DNA of 64,000 nt, taken from positions 267,416 through 331,415 of the forward strand of contig JAWLCW010000004.1 of the NCBI GenBank assembly GCA_041686935.1, in the 5' to 3' direction. This document shows, piece after piece, positions 34,813 through 43,321 of this stretch. Within the stretch, counting starts at the first letter, position 1, and each line of letters begins with the position of its first letter. The notes beneath the pieces are model-generated. The model was not told where the DNA came from and searched no databases. It saw only the letters and a program-made list of their open reading frames with translations. Origin of the DNA: Mariniphaga sp041686935. Lineage in GTDB: Bacteria > Bacteroidota > Bacteroidia > Bacteroidales > Prolixibacteraceae. The position numbers were made by a program, and so were the translations under genes.

Positions 34813-36321
34813 ATGAAAAAAATAATATATAGAGTATTGATATTGATACTTGTTTTCAATTTCTCTTCATGTGTTGATTTGGAAGAGAAACCAATTGGTC
34901 TGCTGGCTCCTGAGTCTCTTTTCAAAACCACAAGGGACGTTGAAATTGCAATTTTTGGAGCTTATGGCTGGATTGCATCTGAAAGAATATACGGCAGGCA
35001 ATTTGTTTCTGCTGTTATGTTAAGAAGCGACATGGTTGACATTGGCGACCGCGGAACTCCTGCTGAAAGACAACAGGTAAACGATTTCAACATGGACGCA
35101 AATAATGGTATGGTCCGGGTGTCCTGGCCTTACTGGTATCAGACAATAAGTGCTGTAAACGCAGCAATTTCAGGTGCAGAGAGTCTTGGTTTGTCTGAGG
35201 GAGAAGTAAATCCGTTAATTGCTGAGGCAAGATTTGTCAGAGCCTTCAGTTATTATCATTTGGTAAGGGTTTTTGGCGAGGTTCCCTATATTGATTATTT
35301 TATTACCGATCCTCAGGCAGTTGCTGATATATCCAAAACATCTGTTGATGAAGTTTACCAGGGAATTGTTGCCGATTTGCAATTTGCAAAAGAATGGCTG
35401 CCTGACAGTTACTCAGGAAATATCAAATCGAGGCCTACAAAAGGAACAGCAGCATCTTATCTTTCTTCCGTTTACCTCACAAGGGAAAATTTTCAAAGTG
35501 CATATAGCGAGGCAAAATGGGTAATTGACAACAGGGAAAGATTTGGCTACAGTCTGGAACCTGATTTCCAGGAACTTTTCCGTGCATTAAACGGCGACAG
35601 GCCGGAGCATATATTTACAGTTGATTTTCTGGGATCTCAAAACGGAGGTGGCGGTGCAAACGATGATCTTATGGCGCCCATGTCTGGTATCAGGGGAGCA
35701 GATCACCAGGGCTGGAGTGTGCTTGTTCCTTCCATGCAGGTTTTTAATACCTGGGATAACAGAGATTACCGTAAATGGGTAAGTTTTGATGATTCCATAG
35801 CCGTTAAAGGTGTTATGGTTCCCTATACAGAATTTGATAATACGCAAAGGCCACACATTGCCAAATATTCAAGATTTCCGGGAAATTCAAGTGGCGACGG
35901 AAGGTATTCCGATCACAACTATTCTGCATTCAGATATGCTGAAATATTACTGATAGCTGCTGAGGCAGGCGCCGAAGCTAACGGCGTGAATGCTGAAGTT
36001 ATTGGATACGTGAACCAAATTCGTGAAAGAGCAAGAAACTGGGCAGGAGAAACCGTTTCATTCCCTGAAAATGTTCCGGCAGGTTTGAGTAAAGACCAGT
36101 TTATCAATTTGGTTATGGAGGAAAGACGTATTGAACTGGCATTTGAATATAAACGCTGGTATGATATTAAACGCAGAAGATTGGGTGATGAAGTTTTTAA
36201 AGGACCCAATGCATTGGAGCCACATGCCAATTTCGATGCATCGCGTGATTATCTGTTTCCGCTTCCTGCAACTGAACTCGATATCAATCCGAATTTAAGG
36301 CCGCAGAATCCCGGTTATTAA
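34813..36321 (+). CDS. SusD/RagB-type surface glycan-binding lipoprotein
   Basis: A 502-residue lipoprotein (lipobox FNFSSC, mature Cys at about 20). It has the SusD N-terminal TPR-like fold, the conserved AEARFVRAFSYYHLVRVFGEVP, and the C-terminal block FRYAEILLIAAEAGAE, then MEERRIELAFEYKRWYDIKR (motifs across about 137-160, 374-390 and 435-455). It caps the SusC-type barrel and captures glycan. The SusC gene ends 46 bases upstream; a strong terminator follows. Confidence 0.96.
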   Translation: MKKIIYRVLILILVFNFSSCVDLEEKPIGLLAPESLFKTTRDVEIAIFGAYGWIASERIYGRQFVSAVMLRSDMVDIGDRGTPAERQQVNDFNMDANNGMVRVSWPYWYQTISAVNAAISGAESLGLSEGEVNPLIAEARFVRAFSYYHLVRVFGEVPYIDYFITDPQAVADISKTSVDEVYQGIVADLQFAKEWLPDSYSGNIKSRPTKGTAASYLSSVYLTRENFQSAYSEAKWVIDNRERFGYSLEPDFQELFRALNGDRPEHIFTVDFLGSQNGGGGANDDLMAPMSGIRGADHQGWSVLVPSMQVFNTWDNRDYRKWVSFDDSIAVKGVMVPYTEFDNTQRPHIAKYSRFPGNSSGDGRYSDHNYSAFRYAEILLIAAEAGAEANGVNAEVIGYVNQIRERARNWAGETVSFPENVPAGLSKDQFINLVMEERRIELAFEYKRWYDIKRRRLGDEVFKGPNALEPHANFDASRDYLFPLPATELDINPNLRPQNPGY

Positions 36322-36355
36322 GAAATTATTCCAAAAAATTATAAGAAAATACGAG

Positions 36356-36390
36356 AAAGAATGGCTGATTTTTTATCAGCCATTCTTTTC
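36356..36390 (+). terminator. Strong intrinsic terminator of the susC-susD unit
   Basis: AAAGAATGGCTGAT (36356-36369) pairs perfectly with ATCAGCCATTCTTT (36375-36388) around a five-T loop, with T residues at the stem base. Confidence 0.88.
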
Positions 36391-36506
36391 TTAAAATTTC
36401 TTAAAATTAATTTGAACCAAAAAAAAATCTTTTTTTTGAAAATGATTGAAATTTTCCGGTTGGAAAAATCAAAATTAAAGTTGGTAATTTTCTCAATTTG
36501 ACTGTT

Positions 36507-36989
36507 ATGCAAAAAAGAAGCACTTATTCAAAACTCCAGTTAACCTCGCTTGTTTTGCTCCGTTTCCTTATCGGCTGGCACATTTTATACGAAGGTATTG
36601 CCAAGTTACTGAATCCCCAGTGGTCTTCACTCAGTTTTTTGCAGCAATCGCACGGTGTGCTGTCGGGATTTGCAGAATGGGCAACTTCGTCGGAAAACAT
36701 ATTAAGTGTGGTTGATTTTCTGAACATCTGGGGACTGATTGCCATTGGGCTGGGACTTTTGCTCGGACTTTTTGCACGACCGGCCGCAATTGCAGGGGCA
36801 GTATTAATTTTTGTTTATTATCTGAACACTCCTCCGCTTATCGGGGTGGAATACATTTTACCGGTTGACGGGAATTACATTATAGTTGATAAAACTTTAA
36901 TTGAAGCAGCTTCACTCTGCGTTCTCGCACTTTTTCCCACAAGCACAATATTTGGCCTGGATGCTATTTTAATTAAACGAAAACATTAA
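36507..36989 (+). CDS. DoxX family membrane protein
   Basis: A 160-residue four-helix membrane protein of the DoxX group. The start is the ATG at 36507 (an in-frame TTG lies 9 bases earlier). Family marks are LLRFLIGWHILYEGIAKLLN in the first helix and GLLLGLFARPAAIAGA in the third. DoxX-like proteins are quinone-linked or redox-associated membrane proteins in some cases, but most have no proven role. It opens the cluster that runs to 44163 and is followed after 20 bases by a Tat oxidoreductase, which may be its partner (inference). Confidence 0.85.
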   Translation: MQKRSTYSKLQLTSLVLLRFLIGWHILYEGIAKLLNPQWSSLSFLQQSHGVLSGFAEWATSSENILSVVDFLNIWGLIAIGLGLLLGLFARPAAIAGAVLIFVYYLNTPPLIGVEYILPVDGNYIIVDKTLIEAASLCVLALFPTSTIFGLDAILIKRKH

Positions 36990-37009
36990 TTGTTGGGAGG
37001 ATTTTTGGC

Positions 37010-38611
37010 ATGGATGATAAGATGAATAAAGGACAGGAAAAGATAAAAAGAGGCGATTTGAATTCAAAAAGCCAGGGAATGGGAAGGCGAACGGTCTTAA
37101 AAGCTCTGGCAGGATTGCCGGTGGCTGGAATTCTGGGATGGCAGGTTTTGAAAAAGACCAGGTTCGATTCTGATAAACGAAATTCTGTAATAAAAGAACT
37201 GGGGCTTGATTCCATTGAATTTCCGGTTTCTGATTACGGTTCCCAAAAACATTCAGGAGATTTAATCCGAATTGGTATTATTGGTTTTGGCACCCGGGGA
37301 AATCAATTGTCGAATGCACTTGGGTTTATGCATCCTGATGATACAAAAACAAGAATGGAGCGCAATACCTTAAACGAATGGCTTGAGCAGGAATACCTGA
37401 ATATAGCCATTACAGGTGTTTGTGATGTTTTTGACCTTCATGCAGAAAAAGGTTTGGCGGCCGCTTCCAACGAAATCCGGCCCGGCGGACAGGATGCTCC
37501 CAAATTGCCGGTAAAACGCTACAATACTTACCAGGAAATGCTTGCCGATGAAAATATTGACGCAGTAATCATTGCCACACCCGACCACCATCATGCCCGA
37601 ATTTCAGTTGAGGCTGCCAAAGCCGGAAAGCATATTTACTGTGAAAAAAGCCCTGCATTGCATGAAGATGAATTGGATGAACTGTATTCCACAATAAAAA
37701 ACAGTAGTATCGTTTACCAGTTGGGACATCAGATTACGCAGAGTATTGTTTTCCAGCAGGCCAAAGAAATCATTAAAAGGAATATTCTGGGAAAAATAAC
37801 GCTTATTGAAACCACTACTAACCGGAATACGGCAGAAGGAGCATGGATAAGGCACCTTGATGCAAACGGAAACCCAAAACCCGGAGATGAAAAAAGTATA
37901 GACTGGAATCAGTGGCTTGGAACTGCACCTTATGTTCCGTTCAGTATCGACCGTTTTTATAGTTGGACCAAATGGTTCGACTACGACCACGGGATGATTG
38001 GCCAGCTTTTTACCCACGAATATGATGCAGTAAACCAGTTACTTCATATTGGCATTCCCAAATCTGTAAGTTCTTCGGGTGGAATATATCACTGGAAAGA
38101 CAACCGCGATATGCCCGACTCGCTGCATTGTGTTTTTGAATATCCAAATCATGAATTAACCCTTCTTTACAGCGGAAACCTGGCTTCGAGCCGAAGCCGC
38201 GGTAGGGTGTTTATGGGAAATGATGCCTCGATGGAACTGGGTAACAACGCCGTAATCACTGCCGACAGGAACTCGACACGGTATGCCGGTGCCATAAAAT
38301 CCGGTGCAATTGATCCGGGTTCACCCATGATTTCATTCAATCCGGCTGCCGGACAGATAGATGCGGTTACATCAGCATCCGAAAGATATTATGCAGCGCG
38401 GGGACTTACCACCACCACAATCAATGGGCGAAGAGTGGATGTTACCCATCTTCATTTAAGGGAATGGTTGAATTGCATTAGAAATGGAGGCACGCCAAGT
38501 GCCAACATCGAAATGGCTTACCAGGAAGGAATAACCTGTATCATGGCGCATGAATCATATTTACAGAAAAGAACAGTGGAGTGGGATGATGTGAGAAGGA
38601 AAATTGTGTAA
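37010..38611 (+). CDS. Tat-exported Gfo/Idh/MocA oxidoreductase (long form)
   Basis: A 533-residue oxidoreductase. A Tat leader begins after a long basic stretch (GRRTVLKALAGLPVAG); the translational start may be 37010, 37022 or 37079, since the leader motif itself starts at the last. The Rossmann GIIGFGTRGNQL, IATPDHHHARIS and YCEKSPALHEDE (Lys conserved, Pro replaced by Ser in the usual EKP) are visible, followed by the substrate domain with FTHEYDAVNQLLHIGIP. It is longer than typical members, with an inserted stretch (about 115-160). It follows DoxX by 20 bases. Predicted periplasmic. Confidence 0.88.
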   Translation: MDDKMNKGQEKIKRGDLNSKSQGMGRRTVLKALAGLPVAGILGWQVLKKTRFDSDKRNSVIKELGLDSIEFPVSDYGSQKHSGDLIRIGIIGFGTRGNQLSNALGFMHPDDTKTRMERNTLNEWLEQEYLNIAITGVCDVFDLHAEKGLAAASNEIRPGGQDAPKLPVKRYNTYQEMLADENIDAVIIATPDHHHARISVEAAKAGKHIYCEKSPALHEDELDELYSTIKNSSIVYQLGHQITQSIVFQQAKEIIKRNILGKITLIETTTNRNTAEGAWIRHLDANGNPKPGDEKSIDWNQWLGTAPYVPFSIDRFYSWTKWFDYDHGMIGQLFTHEYDAVNQLLHIGIPKSVSSSGGIYHWKDNRDMPDSLHCVFEYPNHELTLLYSGNLASSRSRGRVFMGNDASMELGNNAVITADRNSTRYAGAIKSGAIDPGSPMISFNPAAGQIDAVTSASERYYAARGLTTTTINGRRVDVTHLHLREWLNCIRNGGTPSANIEMAYQEGITCIMAHESYLQKRTVEWDDVRRKIV

Positions 38612-38683
38612 TAGATTAATATACAAGTACAAGTCTTTTAAAAAATCATCAAATAGTAAATTCTATATTTTGATCCACTATTT

Positions 38684-39811
38684 ATGGAAGTTGCCGGTGT
38701 TGCTGAAAAAAGGAAGAGTGAACGACTTCAGTCGCTCGATGTTCTGAGAGGTTTTGATATGTTTTGGATAATTGGTGGGGGAGCGCTTGTTATCCGGTTG
38801 TCACAACTTGAATTTTTAAGTTTTATAGAACCGCTTGCCATCCAGATGACTCATGTTGAGTTTGAGGGATTTCGCTTCTGGGATTTGATTTTTCCATTAT
38901 TTATGTTTATTTCCGGTGTAACAATCCCGTATGCCATTCTCTCAAAATTGGAAAAAGGAGTGGAAAAGAGAAAATTGCAGATTCGTATTGTTAAGCGGGC
39001 CTTGATTTTAGTTTTGTTTGGAATTTTATACAACGGAACCTTGCAGAAAGGTTTTACCGATATTCGTTTTGCAAGTGTTCTGGGGCAAATTGGTCTGGCA
39101 TACCTCATTGGAGCTACAATAGTTTTACAGGCCAAATCAGTTAAGGTTCATTTGGTTTGGCTGATTTTTATAATTCTCCTGATTTCGGCATTGCAACTGG
39201 TTGTTCCTGTTCCCGGATACGGAGCAGGATGGTTCGACCCGGTAAAAGGAATGAATGCATATATTGATCAAATGCTGTTGCCAGGGCACTTTTCTTCTGA
39301 AACGTATGACAGGCTGGGAATTCTTTGCATCATTTCAGCATCTGTCTTGGTTCTGATGGGATATTTTGCCGGAAGAATGCTGCGAAACCAGGAATTGTCA
39401 CAAACCCGAAAAACCATTTGGTTATTAAGCTCAGGTTTTCTTCTTGTTATATTTTCCCTGGTTTTGTCGTCTGTTTATCCGGTTGTTAAAAATTTCTGGA
39501 CTACGACATTCAATTTTCTGACAGGCGGAATCAGTTTGATCCTTCTTGCCGTATTTTATTATTTTATCGACGTGAGAAAGGTGGGTGGAAGTGGATTATC
39601 GGAAATTTTCTTTTTTTTCAAAGTTATCGGGTTGAATTCTATAACAATTTATATGGCTGCAAGGATAATTCCTTTTTGGGAAATATCAAGGTTTTTCACC
39701 GGTTGGCTTATTGAACCGCTTGGCAGTTGGATTATGATTGCAGGCGTAATTATTTTGGAGTGGTTGCTGCTTTATTATCTTTACAGGCAAAAGATATTTT
39801 TAAAAGTATAA
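38684..39811 (+). CDS. DUF5009/HGSNAT-like membrane acyltransferase
   Basis: A 375-residue polytopic membrane protein with about ten helices. The N-terminal RLQSLDVLRGFDMFWIIGG and the TM2 region MTHVEFEGFRFWDLIFPLFMFISG (about residues 55-78, with the probable catalytic His) are shared with bacterial homologues of heparan-alpha-glucosaminide N-acetyltransferase. Such proteins acetylate amino sugars or other glycans using cytosolic acetyl-CoA. They are common in Bacteroidota sugar loci. Substrate is unknown. The Nramp-like gene begins 11 bases after the stop. Confidence 0.86.
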   Translation: MEVAGVAEKRKSERLQSLDVLRGFDMFWIIGGGALVIRLSQLEFLSFIEPLAIQMTHVEFEGFRFWDLIFPLFMFISGVTIPYAILSKLEKGVEKRKLQIRIVKRALILVLFGILYNGTLQKGFTDIRFASVLGQIGLAYLIGATIVLQAKSVKVHLVWLIFIILLISALQLVVPVPGYGAGWFDPVKGMNAYIDQMLLPGHFSSETYDRLGILCIISASVLVLMGYFAGRMLRNQELSQTRKTIWLLSSGFLLVIFSLVLSSVYPVVKNFWTTTFNFLTGGISLILLAVFYYFIDVRKVGGSGLSEIFFFFKVIGLNSITIYMAARIIPFWEISRFFTGWLIEPLGSWIMIAGVIILEWLLLYYLYRQKIFLKV

Positions 39812-39822
39812 AACGGATAACC

Positions 39823-41052
39823 ATGCAATGGCTTAAAAACTTAAAAATCTACTTTAAATCCCTTGGTCCAGGCTTTATTATCGCTTCGGTAGTATTGGGG
39901 CCGGGCAGCATTACCGTTTCGTCGCGGATGGGTTCGGAGCACGGGTATGCATTTTTATGGGTAATCGTGCTGGCTGCAATTTCAATGTATATCTACACGT
40001 CTATGGGCGCGCGGTTTGGAACTACCAGCAACGAGTCCATACTTCAATCCATTGCCGGAAATTACGGCAGGTGGTTTTCGGCGATTATTGGCATTTCCGC
40101 GTTTTTGGCAGCATCAAGTTTTCAATTCGGGAACAATCTTGGAGTGGGCATCGCCATGCAAGGCATTACCGGCATTGATGAAAGGATATGGCCACTGATA
40201 TTTACTCCTTCAGCTATTGTGCTGCTTTTTTGGGCAAAAAACCTGTACAAGGTTCTCGAAAAGCTGATGATGTTTCTGGTAATGATTATGATTCTGGCTT
40301 TCCTGTTTAACCTGTTGCTTACAAAACCCGCTGTAAGTGATATTGCCGGTGGTTTTGTACCCCATTCATTTTCATTCGATTCCCTTGATATAATTGCCGC
40401 GCTGGTGGGTACCACATTTGTGTTGCATGCAGCTTTGTACCAGTCCTATCTGGCACAAAACAAAGGATGGAAGGTTGCGGATATGAAAAAGGGACTCAAG
40501 GATTCGTATGCAGGAATTTTTATGCTCGCGCTCATTTCGATATTAATAATTGTTACTTCAGCAACGGCATTGCATCCATTGGGTATTACGGTAAATTCTG
40601 CGGCTGATATGGCACTGCAGCTTGAATCACTTTTCGGAAGTTATGCCAAAATAATATTTAGCATTGGTTTGTGTGCCGCTGCTTTTTCTTCGCTAATGGT
40701 GAATGCGGTAATGGGGGGAGGACTGCTTTCCGATGGGCTCGGGCTTGGCCGGACCATGAATGAAAAAATGCCGAAAGTATTTACCACCATTGCCCTGTTG
40801 TTGGGAATGGTTATTGCCGTATTCTTTCGCGGTAATGTGATTTATGCCCTGATTCTTGCTCAGGCTTCTTCCATACTGGCTGTTCCGCTAATCGCTTTCG
40901 GTATGTTTCTTATTCTGAATAACCGGAAAGTGATGGGTCAGTTGAAAAACAACCCGTGGCAAAACTTTCTGGCCGTTTTTGGTTTCATATTAATCAGCTT
41001 GATGGTTTACCTGATGTATAGCAGAATTATTGGATATCTGCAATCGCTTTAA
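39823..41052 (+). CDS. Atypical Nramp-fold transporter lacking the metal-binding motifs
   Basis: The ATG at 39823 gives 409 residues (an upstream in-frame ATG inside the previous gene is unlikely). About eleven helices with Nramp-like order: LGPGFIIASVVLGPGS in TM1 and GTTFVLHAALYQSYLAQ in TM6. In true Nramp carriers TM1 reads DPGN and TM6 reads MPH; here these are GPGS (26-29) and VLH (200-202), so the Asp, Asn and Met that bind manganese or iron are absent. The fold is retained but a divalent transition metal is an unlikely cargo. It sits 11 bases after the DUF5009 gene and 11 bases before the epimerase-like ATG, implying an organic substrate in this pathway (inference). Confidence 0.83.
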   Translation: MQWLKNLKIYFKSLGPGFIIASVVLGPGSITVSSRMGSEHGYAFLWVIVLAAISMYIYTSMGARFGTTSNESILQSIAGNYGRWFSAIIGISAFLAASSFQFGNNLGVGIAMQGITGIDERIWPLIFTPSAIVLLFWAKNLYKVLEKLMMFLVMIMILAFLFNLLLTKPAVSDIAGGFVPHSFSFDSLDIIAALVGTTFVLHAALYQSYLAQNKGWKVADMKKGLKDSYAGIFMLALISILIIVTSATALHPLGITVNSAADMALQLESLFGSYAKIIFSIGLCAAAFSSLMVNAVMGGGLLSDGLGLGRTMNEKMPKVFTTIALLLGMVIAVFFRGNVIYALILAQASSILAVPLIAFGMFLILNNRKVMGQLKNNPWQNFLAVFGFILISLMVYLMYSRIIGYLQSL

Positions 41053-41063
41053 TTTTGAAAAAG

Positions 41064-42101
41064 ATGAAGGATTATCCTGACATAATAACAAACGAAGAAG
41101 AACTGGAGGAGCTTTTATCCCGTCCATCGGCAGAAACAGTGGAGTTGTTTAAAAAACTGGATGGCGACATTCTTTTTTTGGGAATTGCCGGAAAAATTGG
41201 CCCTTCGCTGGCACACATGGCAAAAAGAGCGTGTGAAGAAGCCGGTGTGAAAAAACAGATTACAGGGGTTTCCCGTTTCAGCAATCGGGATGAAAAAGCT
41301 CAAATTGAAAAGTGGGGCATCGAAACCATTCAGGGCGATTTGCTCGACAGGAATTTTCTGGAAAGTTTGCCCAAAGTGAAAAATGTATTTTTCCTGGCCG
41401 GAATGAAGTTTGGTTCCGAAGAAAATCTTTCGTTGACCTGGGCCATGAATTCCTACCTGCCTGCCCTGGTAGCCGAATATTTTAAAGATTCCCGGATTGT
41501 GGCCTATTCCACCGGGTGTGTTTATTCGTTGGTTTCGGTTGAATCCGGTGGGTCAAAGGAAACTGACAACCCTAAACCGGTGGGCGAATATGCACAATCG
41601 TGCCTGGGCCGCGAGCGGATGTTTGAATATGGAAGCCGGAAATATAATACACCAGTGGCACTCATCCGCCTGAATTATGCGGTGGAGCCGCGCTATGGCG
41701 TACTGGTGGATATAGCTGCAAAAGTGAAAAACAGTCAGCCGGTGGATTTAACCATGGGCTGGTTTAATGTCATCTGGCAGGGAGATGCCAACAATATGGT
41801 GTTGCGTTCAATGGAGAATGTTGCCAGCCCGGCATGGGTATTGAATATCGCCGGCCCGGAAACGCTGCGTGTAAGGGATGTCGCACTCGAATTTGGAAAG
41901 TTGTTTAATAAAGAGGTTCAGTTTACCGGCAATGAGGCTGAAACCGCTCTTTTAAGCAATGCCGAACAGGCATTCAGGTTATTTGGAAAACCGCAGATTT
42001 CGATAAAACAGGTGATCGAATGGACCGCCCGTTGGATGGAAGAGAAAAAAAAACTGTTGGGCAAGCCCACCCATTTCGAAGTGCGGGACGGGAAGTATTA
42101 G
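41064..42101 (+). CDS. NAD-dependent epimerase/dehydratase-like SDR with changed catalytic Lys
   Basis: A 345-residue extended SDR; start at ATG 41064 (an in-frame TTG is 9 bases earlier). The nucleotide-binding turn is LGIAGKIGPSLA. The Ser is kept in AYSTGCVYS, but the usual YxxxK reads YAQSC (Tyr176, Cys180), so the general-base Lys is missing. This argues for a modified activity or for an error at one codon. The C-terminal half has the substrate-binding pattern (NIAGPETLRVRDVALEFG). It lies between the Nramp-like and DapA-like genes, facing the same way. Confidence 0.86.
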   Translation: MKDYPDIITNEEELEELLSRPSAETVELFKKLDGDILFLGIAGKIGPSLAHMAKRACEEAGVKKQITGVSRFSNRDEKAQIEKWGIETIQGDLLDRNFLESLPKVKNVFFLAGMKFGSEENLSLTWAMNSYLPALVAEYFKDSRIVAYSTGCVYSLVSVESGGSKETDNPKPVGEYAQSCLGRERMFEYGSRKYNTPVALIRLNYAVEPRYGVLVDIAAKVKNSQPVDLTMGWFNVIWQGDANNMVLRSMENVASPAWVLNIAGPETLRVRDVALEFGKLFNKEVQFTGNEAETALLSNAEQAFRLFGKPQISIKQVIEWTARWMEEKKKLLGKPTHFEVRDGKY

Positions 42102-42103
42102 TA

Positions 42104-42237
42104 GAAGCCTCTCCCCAGCCCTCTCCAAAGGAGAGGGAGTTTGGCAGGGAGAATTTATCATTGCAAATGAAAAATTTATCAAACTAAAAATTTTTTTTCC
42201 TTCTTAAACCCCTCCTTGTAAGGGGTTAGGGGAGGTT
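42104..42237. repeat. Intergenic double-hairpin repeat-like element
   Basis: It contains CCCTCTCC-AAA-GGAGAGGG and AACCCCT-(7)-AGGGGTT hairpins, joined by an AT-rich stretch, between the SDR and DapA-like genes. The 'ctctccccagccctctcc' and 'taaggggttaggggagg' strings resemble intergenic repeats I have seen in Bacteroidota. Only one copy is in this window, so repeat status here is by resemblance. It could also act as a transcript-stability hairpin inside the operon. Confidence 0.5.
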
Positions 42238-42253
42238 CTTAAATATAAAAAAG

Positions 42254-43321
42254 ATGAACTACACAGAACTACCCGGAGAAGCATTAATCATTTTACAAAA
42301 AGGAGTTGTCATTCCGGCGCTTCCACTCGTATTGAACAAAAACCGGAAACTGGACGAACACCGGCAACGCGCCCTGATGCGGTATTACCTCGATGCCGGA
42401 GCCGGCGGTGTGGCAGTTGGTGTACACACCACACAATTCGAAATCCGGTTGCCTCAATTTAATATGTACAAACCGGTTTTGGAAATCGCCCGCGAAGAGT
42501 TTGACCGTTTCGAAGCAAAAAACAAAAAACCTGTTTTACGCATTGCCGGCGTCATCGGAAAAACGAAACAGGCCGTTGCCGAGGCTGAACTTGCCCTGCA
42601 AACCGGTTATCATGCTGTTTTGCTCAGTCTGGCTGCTTTTTCTGACGCATCTAATATGGAAATTCTGGAACATTGCCGGGCTGTTGCCGAAGTGATTCCG
42701 GTAATTGGTTTTTACCTGCAACCAGCAGTTGGCGGACGAAAACTGGACGTGGATTTCTGGAGGGAATTTGCCCGCATAAAAAATGTAGTTGCCATAAAAA
42801 TGGCGCCGTTTAATCGTTACCAAACACTTGATGTGGTGCGCGGTGTGGCGGAGTCGGGCAGGGCAGAAGAAATAGCCCTGTACACCGGAAATGACGACAA
42901 TATTCTGGTTGATTTGTTGTCGGAATACCGGTTTGAGGTGAAAGGAAGAACGGTTAAAAAACGTATTGTTGGCGGATTGCTGGGGCACTGGGCAGTGTGG
43001 ACAGGCAAAGCTGTTGAACTTCTGGAAAAAGTTCAAAAAAACCAGTTGCCCGGAAACGTGCAGGAAGTGCTGGCGCTGGCCAATCAGATTACCGATTGCA
43101 ATGCCGCCTTTTTCGATGTGGCGAATAATTTTAAAGGTTGTATAACCGGCATTCACGAAGTATTGCGCCGGCAGGGACTGCTGGAAGGCATCTGGACACT
43201 AAATGAAAATGAAACGCTTTCGCCCGGACAGAAAGAGGAAATCGACCGGGTGTTTGCAGCTTATCCCCATTTAAACGACGATGATTTTGTAAAAGAAAAC
43301 CTCCACAGGTGGCTCGCCTGA
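42254..43321 (+). CDS. Dihydrodipicolinate synthase-like aldolase/lyase, atypical
   Basis: A 355-residue class I aldolase-type barrel. The Schiff-base Lys is Lys182 (NVVAIKMAPF), and the Tyr precedes it in IGFYLQPAVGG. The pyruvate-binding GTTGE motif of true DapA is replaced by GVHTTQF at about residues 56-62, so the donor may not be pyruvate. It is about 60 residues longer than DapA, with a C-terminal extension. It would split or form a C-C bond in a sugar-acid or amino-acid derivative. It overlaps the GNAT gene by 13 bases. Confidence 0.86.
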   Translation: MNYTELPGEALIILQKGVVIPALPLVLNKNRKLDEHRQRALMRYYLDAGAGGVAVGVHTTQFEIRLPQFNMYKPVLEIAREEFDRFEAKNKKPVLRIAGVIGKTKQAVAEAELALQTGYHAVLLSLAAFSDASNMEILEHCRAVAEVIPVIGFYLQPAVGGRKLDVDFWREFARIKNVVAIKMAPFNRYQTLDVVRGVAESGRAEEIALYTGNDDNILVDLLSEYRFEVKGRTVKKRIVGGLLGHWAVWTGKAVELLEKVQKNQLPGNVQEVLALANQITDCNAAFFDVANNFKGCITGIHEVLRRQGLLEGIWTLNENETLSPGQKEEIDRVFAAYPHLNDDDFVKENLHRWLA

